21,513 bases of DNA, taken from IMG/VR virus record IMGVR_UViG_3300048110_000034, positions 1 through 21,513 of that record; one strand, given 5' to 3'. This DNA is from a virus. Under the pieces are notes generated by a model. That model was not told the origin of the DNA. It ran no database searches and was given only the letters and a program-made list of their open reading frames with translations. Shown here one piece after another: positions 12,005-20,392 of this stretch; the first letter of the stretch is position 1, and every line of letters starts with the position of its first letter. Position numbers and translations under genes: made by a program.

Positions 12005-14701
12005 TTAAAATTCATAAATATTAAAAGATGTTGGACTGTTTGACCAACTACCATCATTAGAGTTTACAGTTGGTATAGATGCAGCAAAATCACCTAAAAG
12101 AGGAAACTCTATAAGCTCTACTTTTGTTGTAGAATTAGATTGTGGCATATAATCTGAAATTTTGTTTATTCTCCAATACACACCATCTAAATAAATTAAC
12201 TTTCTAAAATCTAAATTAGCTATATCACTAATCTTTAAATTAAGATTTGCTACTCTTACTCTTGGATTGTATTTATACATCTCAATCATTTGCTTGTAAT
12301 ACGTTTCGTATAAACCCTTACCATACTCATATGCACTATAAGTATCATTAACATCATCAAAATCTCTTACATATACGTTACCATATGTTAAAATAGGACT
12401 TGTACTGTCATCTCTATTTACAGATGTTGCTTGTGGGTATCTATCAGATAATACATTAGCACCTGTTAAACCTAAATTTGCTGCTATAGTTTCTGTTTTA
12501 CCTGTCCATAACTGTGCTGTTGCAATTTTACCAGTATCAAAATTTAATCCACTTGCAGTATAGTTTTTCCAATATAAAAGTCTAGGTAAAAATTCAAAAC
12601 CTTTGTCTGGTCTAGCATAATCATTTGGCGATATAAAACCTTTCTCATCTTTTTCTTGCCACAAACACGATATGTATGGTGGTGTAGATGAAGAGCCACT
12701 ATCTAAATCTTTTGCATTAAAAGTACCTGCAAAGAAAGGATTTTCAAAAGTAGATGTACCTCTTTCAAACTCATCAGATAGAGTTTCAAAATATGGGTAC
12801 TCATCTTCTATTTCTTTAAAATAATCTATACTTCTTTGTCTAACCTTTTCATCTTTACTATCTGTTTTGTATTTAAAAACTAAATCTCTTTTTATATCTA
12901 CATTTAACCATTTATCTTGTATTTCTTGACCAATATCTAATTTATCTGTCCAATCTATAGCTTCATATAATGGCTTATAAAAAGTATCAAATGGTTCTAT
13001 GTAAATAGTTTTTGATGCTTCATCAGAAGTAAATTGTAAATTAAAAGCATGAGCAACTCCTTTAATAAAATCTATTTGTTTATAGTCTTTATTAATAATG
13101 TTTTTTAAATCAAATGTTTGTCCATATTGTGTAAAATCTGGTTGTAATCCTATATCATAAATACCATCTCTTGCAGCTATATTAGTGTTTCTTTGTGCAA
13201 ACAATTGATAAGTAGCAGTTATAGTATTTGTAAAATTAGATTTATTTGGGAAAGCCAATACTTTTAAATGTAATCTAACTTGATCTCCTTTGTTTAAGTA
13301 TTGTGTTATTTCAAATGGTTCTATTTCTGCAGTATAATCTACAGCAGGTGTTTGTGTGTTTCCTGCAGGTAAAGCTAAATCTACTGCACCTTCTGCGTAA
13401 CCTAAATCTTGCCAATGTGTTTCACCAACTGTAAGTTTTTGTACTTGTACTCTAACATATTTGTAAACTATATCAAAATTATTACCAAAAGATGTTGTAT
13501 ACCCATTAGAAATGTCTTTAATATTTATACACCAATTTTCTAATTGTATGTCATATCTGCCATACTCTGGTGCATACCATATATCTTGTGAAGTATTATA
13601 TGAACTACCACCATTTAACTGAAAGTTTATACCATTAGCACTACCTGCAGTTGTTGTATTTGGATATATAACCTCATCAAAAACTAATGCTTCAGCACTA
13701 TTTGTAAAAGATGTGCTTTTAGCACTACCATTATTATTAAAAACTCTTGCAGAATCTGTGCCACGATTATTATTAAATCTAATTTGCAAAGAATTAGCAT
13801 CATATCGTGTGTCAGGATTGTTATATTTAAAATTAGGTAAAGCAAATAGTAATCTCTTAAACATATCTGTTTCTACAAAGTTTGACACTAATGTATATTC
13901 TGATTGTAAAAATATTTCTTTAAATACGTCGTATACCCATAAACATGGTCGCCAATCTACTACAGGATCAGGAGTACCATAGTCAAAACCTAAATAATTT
14001 GTTCCAACATAACCAACCTTATTATTAGACTGTCCTAAATATTCTTTGGCAGTTTCAAGCAATTGTATGGTTCTGCCTATACCTGATGGATTGAAATCAC
14101 CATAAGAAGTTATAGGGTAAACTAATGGTATGTCATTAGCTGTATTGTTTTGGTTTTTATAAATAGCACTATCTTGCACCCAAGTAGATGTTATGCCTGT
14201 TTTGTTTATTACTAAATCTTGACCAGTACCTGCACCTTTTAAATTATCCCAAGCATCACCATTTGTTCCTAAATCTTTAAGTAGCTTTTCACCTATAGCA
14301 GTTGCCCAACCAACATTATCTCCATAAAATACACAAGAATAAAATTGTGGTTTATCACTCAAACCAACTGATTTAAGCTGTAGTAAACCAGTAATAGAAT
14401 ACAAATTATTAATTAATATTCTACAAGGTTTTTTACTTGATAAATTATTTGTGCTTGTAGAGTTTACAATATATACACTCTTATATAATTGATTGTTGTT
14501 TTTTGTTGCAGGTATTTTAAAAGTCTTACTAAAGCTACCTTTACGAGCATTTATATCTCTAATGTCTGAAATTGAAAAAGTTAAAGAAAGTGGAAACTCA
14601 GAATGTGTAGAAACTTCTAGCTCACCAACAACACTCTTATCCCAGTCTATACTAGAACCATCATATACATAATCTAATAACTCTATTGTAATATTACTCA
14701 T
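12005..14701 (-). CDS. Large tail protein, 898 aa (tail hub/baseplate candidate)
   Basis: This is the longest protein in the window. Its N-terminus ('MSNITIELLDYVYDG', then 'FSISDIRDINARKGSFSKTF' at about 40-60) looks like the start of a tail hub type protein: a β-rich domain, then a conserved-looking Lys/Ser/Phe stretch. The remainder is Asn-, Tyr- and Asp-rich, with 'YRRINKISDY'-like strands near the end ('YLDGVYWRINKISDYMPQSNS'). It lacks membrane segments and a signal peptide. It is coupled to the 568-aa gene by TAATG and followed 2 nt after its stop by the ATG of the 59-aa gene. Hub proteins join the tail tube to fibres; here that is an inference from size, place upstream of the tape measure and composition. 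No catalytic motif was seen. Confidence 0.7.
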   Translation of the reverse strand: MSNITIELLDYVYDGSSIDWDKSVVGELEVSTHSEFPLSLTFSISDIRDINARKGSFSKTFKIPATKNNNQLYKSVYIVNSTSTNNLSSKKPCRILINNLYSITGLLQLKSVGLSDKPQFYSCVFYGDNVGWATAIGEKLLKDLGTNGDAWDNLKGAGTGQDLVINKTGITSTWVQDSAIYKNQNNTANDIPLVYPITSYGDFNPSGIGRTIQLLETAKEYLGQSNNKVGYVGTNYLGFDYGTPDPVVDWRPCLWVYDVFKEIFLQSEYTLVSNFVETDMFKRLLFALPNFKYNNPDTRYDANSLQIRFNNNRGTDSARVFNNNGSAKSTSFTNSAEALVFDEVIYPNTTTAGSANGINFQLNGGSSYNTSQDIWYAPEYGRYDIQLENWCINIKDISNGYTTSFGNNFDIVYKYVRVQVQKLTVGETHWQDLGYAEGAVDLALPAGNTQTPAVDYTAEIEPFEITQYLNKGDQVRLHLKVLAFPNKSNFTNTITATYQLFAQRNTNIAARDGIYDIGLQPDFTQYGQTFDLKNIINKDYKQIDFIKGVAHAFNLQFTSDEASKTIYIEPFDTFYKPLYEAIDWTDKLDIGQEIQDKWLNVDIKRDLVFKYKTDSKDEKVRQRSIDYFKEIEDEYPYFETLSDEFERGTSTFENPFFAGTFNAKDLDSGSSSTPPYISCLWQEKDEKGFISPNDYARPDKGFEFLPRLLYWKNYTASGLNFDTGKIATAQLWTGKTETIAANLGLTGANVLSDRYPQATSVNRDDSTSPILTYGNVYVRDFDDVNDTYSAYEYGKGLYETYYKQMIEMYKYNPRVRVANLNLKISDIANLDFRKLIYLDGVYWRINKISDYMPQSNSTTKVELIEFPLLGDFAASIPTVNSNDGSWSNSPTSFNIYEF

Positions 14702-16407
14702 TAGTTTCTTTGTGTTTGTACTTTATGCGATAGTGTATATTCTATATTAAACTTTACTAAACCTACTTCTTGATTAACAGTTTCAACATCACTATTTGTT
14801 ATAATGACTGGTATGTATTCTTTTGTAGAAGGTCTTTGGTAAGGGTTAATGCTATTACCTCTTGCAGTAGCATCTGTATCCATTTCTATCCATACATTTG
14901 GCGAAGTCATAATTTCTTGTAACCATTTAGCTGTGTTTTTATTTAATGGCTCTGTATATACACTATTGTTTTTTTGAGCATTTACATTTAATACTTCTCT
15001 ACCACCCTTGTATAAATTACCACCTCTCATAGTATTAGATATGTATTCTGCATCTGGTATTGTTGCACCTAAACCATCAACACTATTTTGATACCAAGTT
15101 CTGTCAGCACTTTTTGTTTCTATAGTATCTCTGTTTATAGATATACTTTCTAGAACACTTCTTTTAGCTGTATAGCTGTCTATACCACCCATTCTATTTA
15201 GCCAATGAAATCTTACAAAATCATAAGGCAGTTTTTCATCTTCTCTATCTATCTTGTACCATCTATATTCTGACATTAATTGTGGAGTAGTAGCAACCCT
15301 GTCAAAAAACAAACTAATTGTATATGTATCTGTAGATGCAGTAATTTTATTGCCAGAATATGATGTACCATCAGCTTGTTTAGCATTATTATTTAAATAA
15401 TCTATTGATACATTTTGAACACACATTTTATTTTGGTCAATGTAATATTGGCTTATACTTGAATTATATTCTAAATTACTAGCAAAATCATCTACATAAA
15501 AAGTATTCCCATCTGATGTTTCTATTTTTAAATTTACTCTTTCCACATTAAAAGTACCTGCTTTTGCTTGTCTTATATAAAAATACAGCCATTCAGCAGT
15601 TTCATCAGTTCTAACAGATTTTACAAGTGTTGGTTTATTTGTATTGCTATTATTGTTGTTTGGACAGTAACTTAAAAAACCACCACTACCACTACCTACT
15701 AAAAACCTAGTAAATAAGAAAACTTCATCTTTTTCATACTGATGTACTGAATTTATAATAGTTATAGGTTTAAATGTAACTTTATTTGTAGCTTCAACTA
15801 CTAAACCAGTATCTAAAAGAATTTCAGGTCTTGCAACTACCTTAATATATCTATATGATCCATTTGGTGTAACATTAAATAAACTTACACTTTGTGTTAC
15901 ATTATCTTGTTTAGTTTGCCCACCATTCATACCACCCCATTGTGAATTTTGCCAAGTTCCTTTGTTTATTGGCACTAAGCTATATGATAATAAGTCTTGA
16001 CATACTTGACTAATGTCTACAGTAAACCTTTGATTAGATAAAATAGCATTGCTATTGTATTGCTTATTAGCTACATCTCTTGATTTTTTTATAGTAGCTA
16101 CTAAGTCCCAATTGTTTAAGTTTGGTGGATAGCCACTAGGGTTTTCATATCTTGTACTTGCATAAACATAAAAAACCATATTAATTATATCACCTGTACT
16201 AGAAGTTCCATTTAACTTTGTTGGTACATATGCTTCGTTAATAGTAACCCCATTATAACCTGTTCCTGCCCACCTTACTTGGTATCTTTTAGGCACATTA
16301 GCACTTGTTAAGTAATTTGTTCTATCAGTTCTACTTAAATCTTTTGCTGATTGTGTTAATGATACTGGTGCAAATGAATCATATATATTTCCATTTATTG
16401 TAGCCAT
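14701..16407 (-). CDS. Large tail protein, 568 aa (distal tail or baseplate candidate)
   Basis: The protein starts with 'MATINGNIYDSFAPVSLTQ' and is Asn/Ser/Thr/Tyr-rich, β-dominated and without membrane segments or a signal peptide, as usual for phage tail proteins. The middle contains repeated β-strand-like stretches ('YRYIKVVARPEILLDTG', 'EWLYFYIRQAKAGTF'), and the C-terminal third has 'YDFVRFHWLNRMGGIDSYTAKR' followed by a region ending 'VGLVKFNIEYTLSHKVQ', typical of structural all-β folds. It lies 2 nt before the previous gene's stop and its own stop overlaps the ATG of the 898-aa gene (TAATG at 14699-14703), so the pair is translationally coupled. A distal tail or receptor-binding part is inferred from position and composition; I do not recognise a named family with confidence. 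Confidence 0.7.
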   Translation of the reverse strand: MATINGNIYDSFAPVSLTQSAKDLSRTDRTNYLTSANVPKRYQVRWAGTGYNGVTINEAYVPTKLNGTSSTGDIINMVFYVYASTRYENPSGYPPNLNNWDLVATIKKSRDVANKQYNSNAILSNQRFTVDISQVCQDLLSYSLVPINKGTWQNSQWGGMNGGQTKQDNVTQSVSLFNVTPNGSYRYIKVVARPEILLDTGLVVEATNKVTFKPITIINSVHQYEKDEVFLFTRFLVGSGSGGFLSYCPNNNNSNTNKPTLVKSVRTDETAEWLYFYIRQAKAGTFNVERVNLKIETSDGNTFYVDDFASNLEYNSSISQYYIDQNKMCVQNVSIDYLNNNAKQADGTSYSGNKITASTDTYTISLFFDRVATTPQLMSEYRWYKIDREDEKLPYDFVRFHWLNRMGGIDSYTAKRSVLESISINRDTIETKSADRTWYQNSVDGLGATIPDAEYISNTMRGGNLYKGGREVLNVNAQKNNSVYTEPLNKNTAKWLQEIMTSPNVWIEMDTDATARGNSINPYQRPSTKEYIPVIITNSDVETVNQEVGLVKFNIEYTLSHKVQTQRN

Positions 16408-16409
16408 AA

Positions 16410-17558
16410 TTAATATATTTTGTATTTAGTATTTAAGTAAGATTTTACATTAGCAATTTCAGTATCGGATAAAACAGAATTGTAAATAATTACTTCTTGT
16501 AGATTACCTTTTAAATAGTTTGTAGCTGCTGCACCAATTTTGTAACCTATCGTGTAGTCTGCATTATTAAAAGTATGTGAATTGTCATAACCACTTTCTT
16601 GTACAGAATTGCTTAGTGTATTGTTATATTCTAAATATAATCTCTTGTTATGAAGTTTAGCCATTGCAATATGATAATTACCTGTTGCAGCACTTGTTAA
16701 AGACAGCTCAGCACCATCACCACTTGCATCAGCAAATTTACCAGTAAACAAGCCATTCTTACTTCCAAACTCTAAAATAGAGCTGCCATCTATATAACTA
16801 AAGTATTTACCCTCATAACCTGAACTTAATGTATTTTGTGCTACAAAAAACATTGTAAATGTACTGGCAATAGGACTATCGCCATTTGAAACAAAATAAT
16901 TAGATGTGCCATTAAATTCTATTCTAGCTTTATCATTAGCACCATCATAACCATATCTTAGTGCTTGTTTAGATTTTGTAGCTTGTGCTACACTATTTGT
17001 ATTGCCTGATTGATCTGCCCAAGCAGAAATCTTTTTAGTAGGTATGTCAAATGTCAATCCACTATCTGCTCTTAGCCATGTTACTAAGTTAGCAATGTCA
17101 GAAGGGTATGTAGAGGTAGGTCTGAAACATTTAGAAAATGCACTCATAGTAAAGGTAAACTTAATCTGTACTAATCTATCGTTAGCCACTTCTTTTACTC
17201 TTTCTATCTCTACACTTTCATCATTTAGGTATACATCTACTACATTGTCCTGATAGTTCTTTAAAACCATGTCAAACCACTCCATAGCCAAATCTTGTAG
17301 GTTATCCCATCTATGTTGTAGTGTTACTGCAGACTGTGCTGCTTGTGGGTATAGGTTGTAAAAGTTTATTTCAAACTCATACTCTTCTCTACCAGAATAT
17401 ATCTCTGGCATAGTAGATAGTGGTGGGTTAATTAGTAACAGAGGGTATTGTGTGTTATGAGCTTCGTTTACTTCACCATCATAACCAAACTTACTATCAC
17501 CGAAAGTCCATTTGTTTTCAAATACTGTTACTATGTCTTTTAATCTTGTTATTGCCAT
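16410..17558 (-). CDS. Tail-terminator-like protein with C-terminal LamG domain
   Basis: This 382-aa protein appears to be a fusion. Residues 1-147 form a compact α/β unit ('TQYPLLLINPP', 'EYEFEINFYNLY', 'NDRLVQIKFTFTMSAFSKCF') with the size and pattern of tail terminator or completion proteins, which cap the tail tube. After a Pro/Ser/Thr linker (about 148-157), residues 158-382 are a LamG/concanavalin domain. Its marks are 'LVTWLRADSGL', 'ISAWADQSGN', 'IEFNGTSNYF', 'YHIAMAKLHNKRLYLEYNN' and the closing 'GNLQEVIIYNSVLSDTEI'. LamG modules on virions are thought to bind host-surface glycans; that is family knowledge, not shown here. The start ATG sits at one end of an (AT)7 run (17557-17570). 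The terminator assignment is tentative; the LamG call is firm. Confidence 0.75.
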   Translation of the reverse strand: MAITRLKDIVTVFENKWTFGDSKFGYDGEVNEAHNTQYPLLLINPPLSTMPEIYSGREEYEFEINFYNLYPQAAQSAVTLQHRWDNLQDLAMEWFDMVLKNYQDNVVDVYLNDESVEIERVKEVANDRLVQIKFTFTMSAFSKCFRPTSTYPSDIANLVTWLRADSGLTFDIPTKKISAWADQSGNTNSVAQATKSKQALRYGYDGANDKARIEFNGTSNYFVSNGDSPIASTFTMFFVAQNTLSSGYEGKYFSYIDGSSILEFGSKNGLFTGKFADASGDGAELSLTSAATGNYHIAMAKLHNKRLYLEYNNTLSNSVQESGYDNSHTFNNADYTIGYKIGAAATNYLKGNLQEVIIYNSVLSDTEIANVKSYLNTKYKIY

Positions 17559-17569
17559 ATATATATATA

Positions 17570-17905
17570 TTACATTACTTTATTTGGGTTGTGAATCTTA
17601 TCATTTACTGCTATCTCGTAATCATTCTTCGCTGTATTCCAACTCAAATATGTTAAAACTTTATATAGATTAGTATTCTTTACACTATCTACATCATTCA
17701 TTCCCTCTACTCTAAAAATACCTTTCTCTGCAACCATATATAAGCTATTTAGCCAACCATATGGTTTTATGAACTTGGTATAGAGTCCAACTGTAGAAAC
17801 TCTTCCTTTGCCTGTTCCAATTCTTCCCCTTCCTTCCCCAAAAACATTTGGAAAGTCCTTGTTAATTTTACGCTTTGCATAGTCAAAAAAAAACTGAACT
17901 CCCAA
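17570..17905 (-). CDS. -1 frame extension of the chaperone gene (GT-like frameshift product)
   Basis: This frame overlaps the 230-aa gene by 139 nt and has no ATG in the overlap. Its apparent start at 17905 is a TTG, the first ATG lies well inside it, and TAA stops close the frame just upstream of 17905. It therefore seems to be reached by a -1 shift at the T9 run. The fusion would be 191 residues of the first frame plus 105 from this one, 296 in total, continuing 'SFF|FDYAKRKINKDF'. The extension is basic and Gly-rich at first ('GEGRGRIGTGKGRV'), then hydrophobic and aromatic ('FIKPYGWLNSLYMV'). It ends 12 nt before the ATG of the next tail gene. A homopolymer sequencing error (true T10) would make it one ordinary gene instead. 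Confidence 0.6.
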   Translation of the reverse strand: MGVQFFFDYAKRKINKDFPNVFGEGRGRIGTGKGRVSTVGLYTKFIKPYGWLNSLYMVAEKGIFRVEGMNDVDSVKNTNLYKVLTYLSWNTAKNDYEIAVNDKIHNPNKVM

Positions 17906-18459
17906 ACGATGTCCATAGTCAATTGCTTAAACTTATCACTTTTTGAGGATATAATATCATCATCGTATTCTTCATCTATTCTTCTGCATAATATCGCCAT
18001 TTGTTCTGGTAAAACATCAAATTTACCATGCTTCATCATTTGTATAGTAGCATCTAATTGTGTAGATTCTATGTAATCTCCAAAAGTGTTTCTTTTTAGA
18101 AATTCCTTTGGAAAAAAGTACACATCATCATCAAATTCAAATCTATCTATACCTTGAGGTTTATATTCTTCCATCATTTGTCCTATAGTTCCAACAGCAG
18201 TATTTACACTTTCTAAATCTAATTGATTTAGCATAGCATCGTTTATACCAGTAACATACTTAAATATTTCTCTGTTCATTCGTAAAACCTTAACCTCATC
18301 TAACTTTGGCTCTACAACTTCTTGTTTTTCTTCTTCTTCTTCAGCAGTTTCAGTATACTTTTTTATAATATTATATAGTCCACACCAATACTCAAGTGTA
18401 ATATCTTTCCACTCTGTTGGTATATCGTATTTTTCTTCTTTGATTTGAATTTCTATCAT
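17767..18459 (-). CDS. Putative tail assembly chaperone (gpG-like, 0-frame product)
   Basis: This 230-aa acidic, mainly helical protein begins four bases before the end of the previous gene. It opens with 'KYDIPTEWKDITLEYWCGLYNIIKKY', has a low-complexity Glu run near residues 39-50, then a helical core ('LRMNREIFKYVTGINDAMLNQL'). Near its end a T9 run encodes F190-F191 (17885-17893) in the phase T TTT TTT, from which a -1 shift would enter the 17570-17905 frame. Long-tailed phages conserve exactly this arrangement: a chaperone gene (G) with a -1 frameshift extension (GT) near the start of the tail module, whose products help assemble tail tube and tape measure. I assign function on this architecture and position, not on residue similarity. 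The last 39 residues of the unshifted product are an acidic helix plus a short tail. Confidence 0.6.
   Translation of the reverse strand: MIEIQIKEEKYDIPTEWKDITLEYWCGLYNIIKKYTETAEEEEEKQEVVEPKLDEVKVLRMNREIFKYVTGINDAMLNQLDLESVNTAVGTIGQMMEEYKPQGIDRFEFDDDVYFFPKEFLKRNTFGDYIESTQLDATIQMMKHGKFDVLPEQMAILCRRIDEEYDDDIISSKSDKFKQLTMDIVWEFSFFLTMQSVKLTRTFQMFLGKEGEELEQAKEEFLQLDSIPSS
17885..17893 (-). promoter_or_regulatory. Slippery site T9 for -1 recoding
   Basis: On the minus strand nine consecutive T residues follow AG and precede GAC. In the 0 frame the codons are AGT TTT TTT TTG, so T TTT TTT sits in the canonical X XXY YYZ phase. It lies inside the only window where a shift can work, between the last TAA stop of the -1 frame (about 40 nt upstream) and the 0-frame stop at 17767. 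A hairpin with arms 17835-17842 and 17847-17854 lies about 30 nt downstream, farther than usual for a stimulator. Polymerase slippage adding one U would give the same product. Confidence 0.55.
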
Positions 18460-18869
18460 GATTCTATGTTTAGTTCTTCTATTATTTCTATTTTCTCTTT
18501 ATTGTCAATCAGAATGTCAGTAAGCTCACCAGTTATGTTCTCAGTTTTCTTTGCTAACCGATCAATGCACATTTCTATGTCTTTTGCATTATTTTTTTTC
18601 TTCAATCCAGTAAAAAACCCTACACTAAGGTAAAAAGCCATATTTGGTATCAAAAACATAAATTCTTCTACCATATGCTTCTTTCTTGTCATGGTATCGT
18701 AAAAATTATTAGAATACATAAACACACTCTCTAATATCTCTGTATATTCCTGAAATTTCATGTTACCTGCATCTTCAGTAGCAAAATAAACTAACTTTTT
18801 TAAATACAGTACATATTGCTCAACAATAGCTTCGTGTTCCTTATTTATGTACTTATTTTCAGACTCCAT
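18456..18869 (-). CDS. Hypothetical protein, 137 aa, start of tail cluster
   Basis: This is the first gene after the gap that follows terL, and it overlaps the start of the chaperone-like gene by 4 nt. I do not recognise the family. The protein looks mostly α-helical and highly charged, with a central hydrophobic stretch around residues 70-90 ('FMFLIPNMAFYLSVGFFTGL') that could be one membrane segment or a buried helix. A Lys-rich patch ('KKKNNAKD') and an acidic helical C-terminus ('IDNKEKIEIIEELNIES') follow. The start ATG at 18869 has an A-rich leader (AAATAAGGT), usual for Bacteroidota. Coupling to the next gene suggests a role in tail assembly, but that is inference from position only. 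Confidence 0.6.
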   Translation of the reverse strand: MESENKYINKEHEAIVEQYVLYLKKLVYFATEDAGNMKFQEYTEILESVFMYSNNFYDTMTRKKHMVEEFMFLIPNMAFYLSVGFFTGLKKKNNAKDIEMCIDRLAKKTENITGELTDILIDNKEKIEIIEELNIES

Positions 18870-18902
18870 ACCTTATTTTATTATAATTTCTTCAAATCTA
18901 TG

Positions 18903-18937
18903 CAAAATTACATACAAGTGCATAAATTGATACACAA
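18903..18937 (-). promoter_or_regulatory. Candidate Bacteroidota-type promoter before the tail cluster
   Basis: In the 89-nt gap after terL the minus strand carries TAATTTTGC (-7 consensus TAnnTTTGY, element at 18903-18910) with a TTG at 18935-18937. The spacer is 24 nt, one longer than the usual 17-23. Transcription would begin near 18897, about 27 nt before the ATG at 18869. In DNA this AT-rich the -7 motif is expected several times by chance, so only its placement in one of the few real gaps supports it. Confidence 0.3.
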
Positions 18938-18958
18938 TTTTTAGAATTTCAGAAAAAT

Positions 18959-20392
18959 TTAACTAAAGTATACTACTTTACCTTTTCCTGTCCAGATTTC
19001 TTTGTTTACAGCCATTACAAGACAGTCTACCATGTCATCATGTTTAGCAGATGGAAATTTAGTCAATTGATCTAAAAATTCATTGTTCCACTTACCTTGT
19101 AACAGTCCTACTCTACCTGATTCTAGTGTTGCAGAAATATCTGCTACTCTTGCTACCTTATCTTTAGTTGGTGGTTTATCTTCTCTAACATTTAAACCAG
19201 TTTCTCTAATTAGTGTTTGTACTATAGACTTACCTGATGCTTTTGGTTCTACAAATATTCTACTCTTGTTTGTATAGCCATTTTTAGTTACCCATTGTGG
19301 TATAAATTTTACTAAGTCAGGAAACTCTTTATGTACGTTAACACAATCTGTAATTTGCCACTTATTGTCTTTGTATATGTATGCTAGTAGTGCTGAAGGG
19401 TCGTTTTTTTGATTTGCAGTATATGCAGGGTCTATAACAAAGTTTACTACACCATCTTCTCTATATCTATCTATTTTAAACCACTCTTGTTTTATCATAC
19501 CACTATCTAGAGGTGTTGGTGTTTGCATAAGCTGACCTGCATAGCCATAACTACCTAAAGACTTCTTATAATCATCTAATACATCCTGTCCAAACCTTTC
19601 TTCCCAAAATAAGCCATTGTCATCGTAAAAGTTTTCTAGCTTCTTTGGTTTTACATCACCATCTATAGTTGCAGGTATACATATGTGATTATAGTTTAGT
19701 CTTGTTTCTCTATCAAGCAAAAAACCACTTAAATCATCTTCGTGTACTCTTTGCATAATAATTATTCTTACACCAATCTTTGGACTGTTAAGTCTTGAAT
19801 AAAATGTTGTTCTATACCACTCATTAGCATTATCTCTCTCTGTTGCTGAGTTTGCCATTTGTGGTGATAGTGGATCATCAACAATAAGAAAATCTCCCCC
19901 TTGTCCTGTTACAGTACCACCAACAGATGTTGCTCTTCGCATACCCATATGGTTATTCTCGTATCTTTCTTTTAAGTTTTGGTCTTTCTTAATATGAAAT
20001 ATTGTTCCCCATCTTGACTTAAACCACTCACTAAATATTATATCCCTACTCTTAGTAGCAAGTTCTATAGAAAGGTTAGCAGAATATGATGAGGTTATAA
20101 ATCTTAGCTTAGGGTCTTTTATCCATGACCATACTGGAAACATTACAGTAACAATAAGTGATTTAGTAGAACGAAAGGGTACGTTTATTATTATGTCTTT
20201 AGTTTTGGGTTTTTTAGCAATTATTCTCTCTGCTTCTTCTTGCAGAGCATCGCATATGTATTTATGATGCCAATTACTAGATAAGTCTATAGCAGGTTCT
20301 ACAATATGCCATGCTTGTTTAAAAAACTCATAGAAAGACATCTCACATAGAGTTTTGTTAAGTGCATATTTAAGTTGCTCCTTATTACTCAT
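18959..20392 (-). CDS. terL: Terminase large subunit (packaging ATPase and nuclease)
   Basis: This 477-aa protein is the motor that pumps DNA into the prohead and cuts the concatemer. The N-terminal ATPase has a degenerate Walker A at residues 71-78 (VPFRSTKS, in place of the common PPRHGKS), followed by 'SSYSANLSIELATKSRDI' around 101-118. Walker B is at 168-173 (FLIVDD), and a coupling-type motif 'IIMQRVHEDDLSGFL' lies at 211-225. The C-terminal RNase H-like nuclease has D321 ('FVIDPAY'), E382 ('IFVEPKASGKS') and the D452/D453/D456 cluster ('KHDDMVDCLVMAV'), which together give the acidic active site. Length is normal for the family. ATG at 20392 is supported by the 8-nt overlap with terS. 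It is not followed by the portal gene; an 89-nt gap and then the tail cluster come next, which is unusual. Confidence 0.96.
   Translation of the reverse strand: MSNKEQLKYALNKTLCEMSFYEFFKQAWHIVEPAIDLSSNWHHKYICDALQEEAERIIAKKPKTKDIIINVPFRSTKSLIVTVMFPVWSWIKDPKLRFITSSYSANLSIELATKSRDIIFSEWFKSRWGTIFHIKKDQNLKERYENNHMGMRRATSVGGTVTGQGGDFLIVDDPLSPQMANSATERDNANEWYRTTFYSRLNSPKIGVRIIIMQRVHEDDLSGFLLDRETRLNYNHICIPATIDGDVKPKKLENFYDDNGLFWEERFGQDVLDDYKKSLGSYGYAGQLMQTPTPLDSGMIKQEWFKIDRYREDGVVNFVIDPAYTANQKNDPSALLAYIYKDNKWQITDCVNVHKEFPDLVKFIPQWVTKNGYTNKSRIFVEPKASGKSIVQTLIRETGLNVREDKPPTKDKVARVADISATLESGRVGLLQGKWNNEFLDQLTKFPSAKHDDMVDCLVMAVNKEIWTGKGKVVYFS

Noticed and set aside
17557-17570. (AT)7 run at the start of the 382-aa gene as a phase-variable tract
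   Set aside because: It lies in the leader and touches the start codon, so length change would not shift the frame; it is more simply an A/T-rich initiation region.
18918-18960. AATTTTT/AAAAATT inverted repeat after terL as a terminator
   Set aside because: The 7-bp stem contains only A-T pairs and no T-tract follows, so it is probably a chance product of AT-rich sequence.
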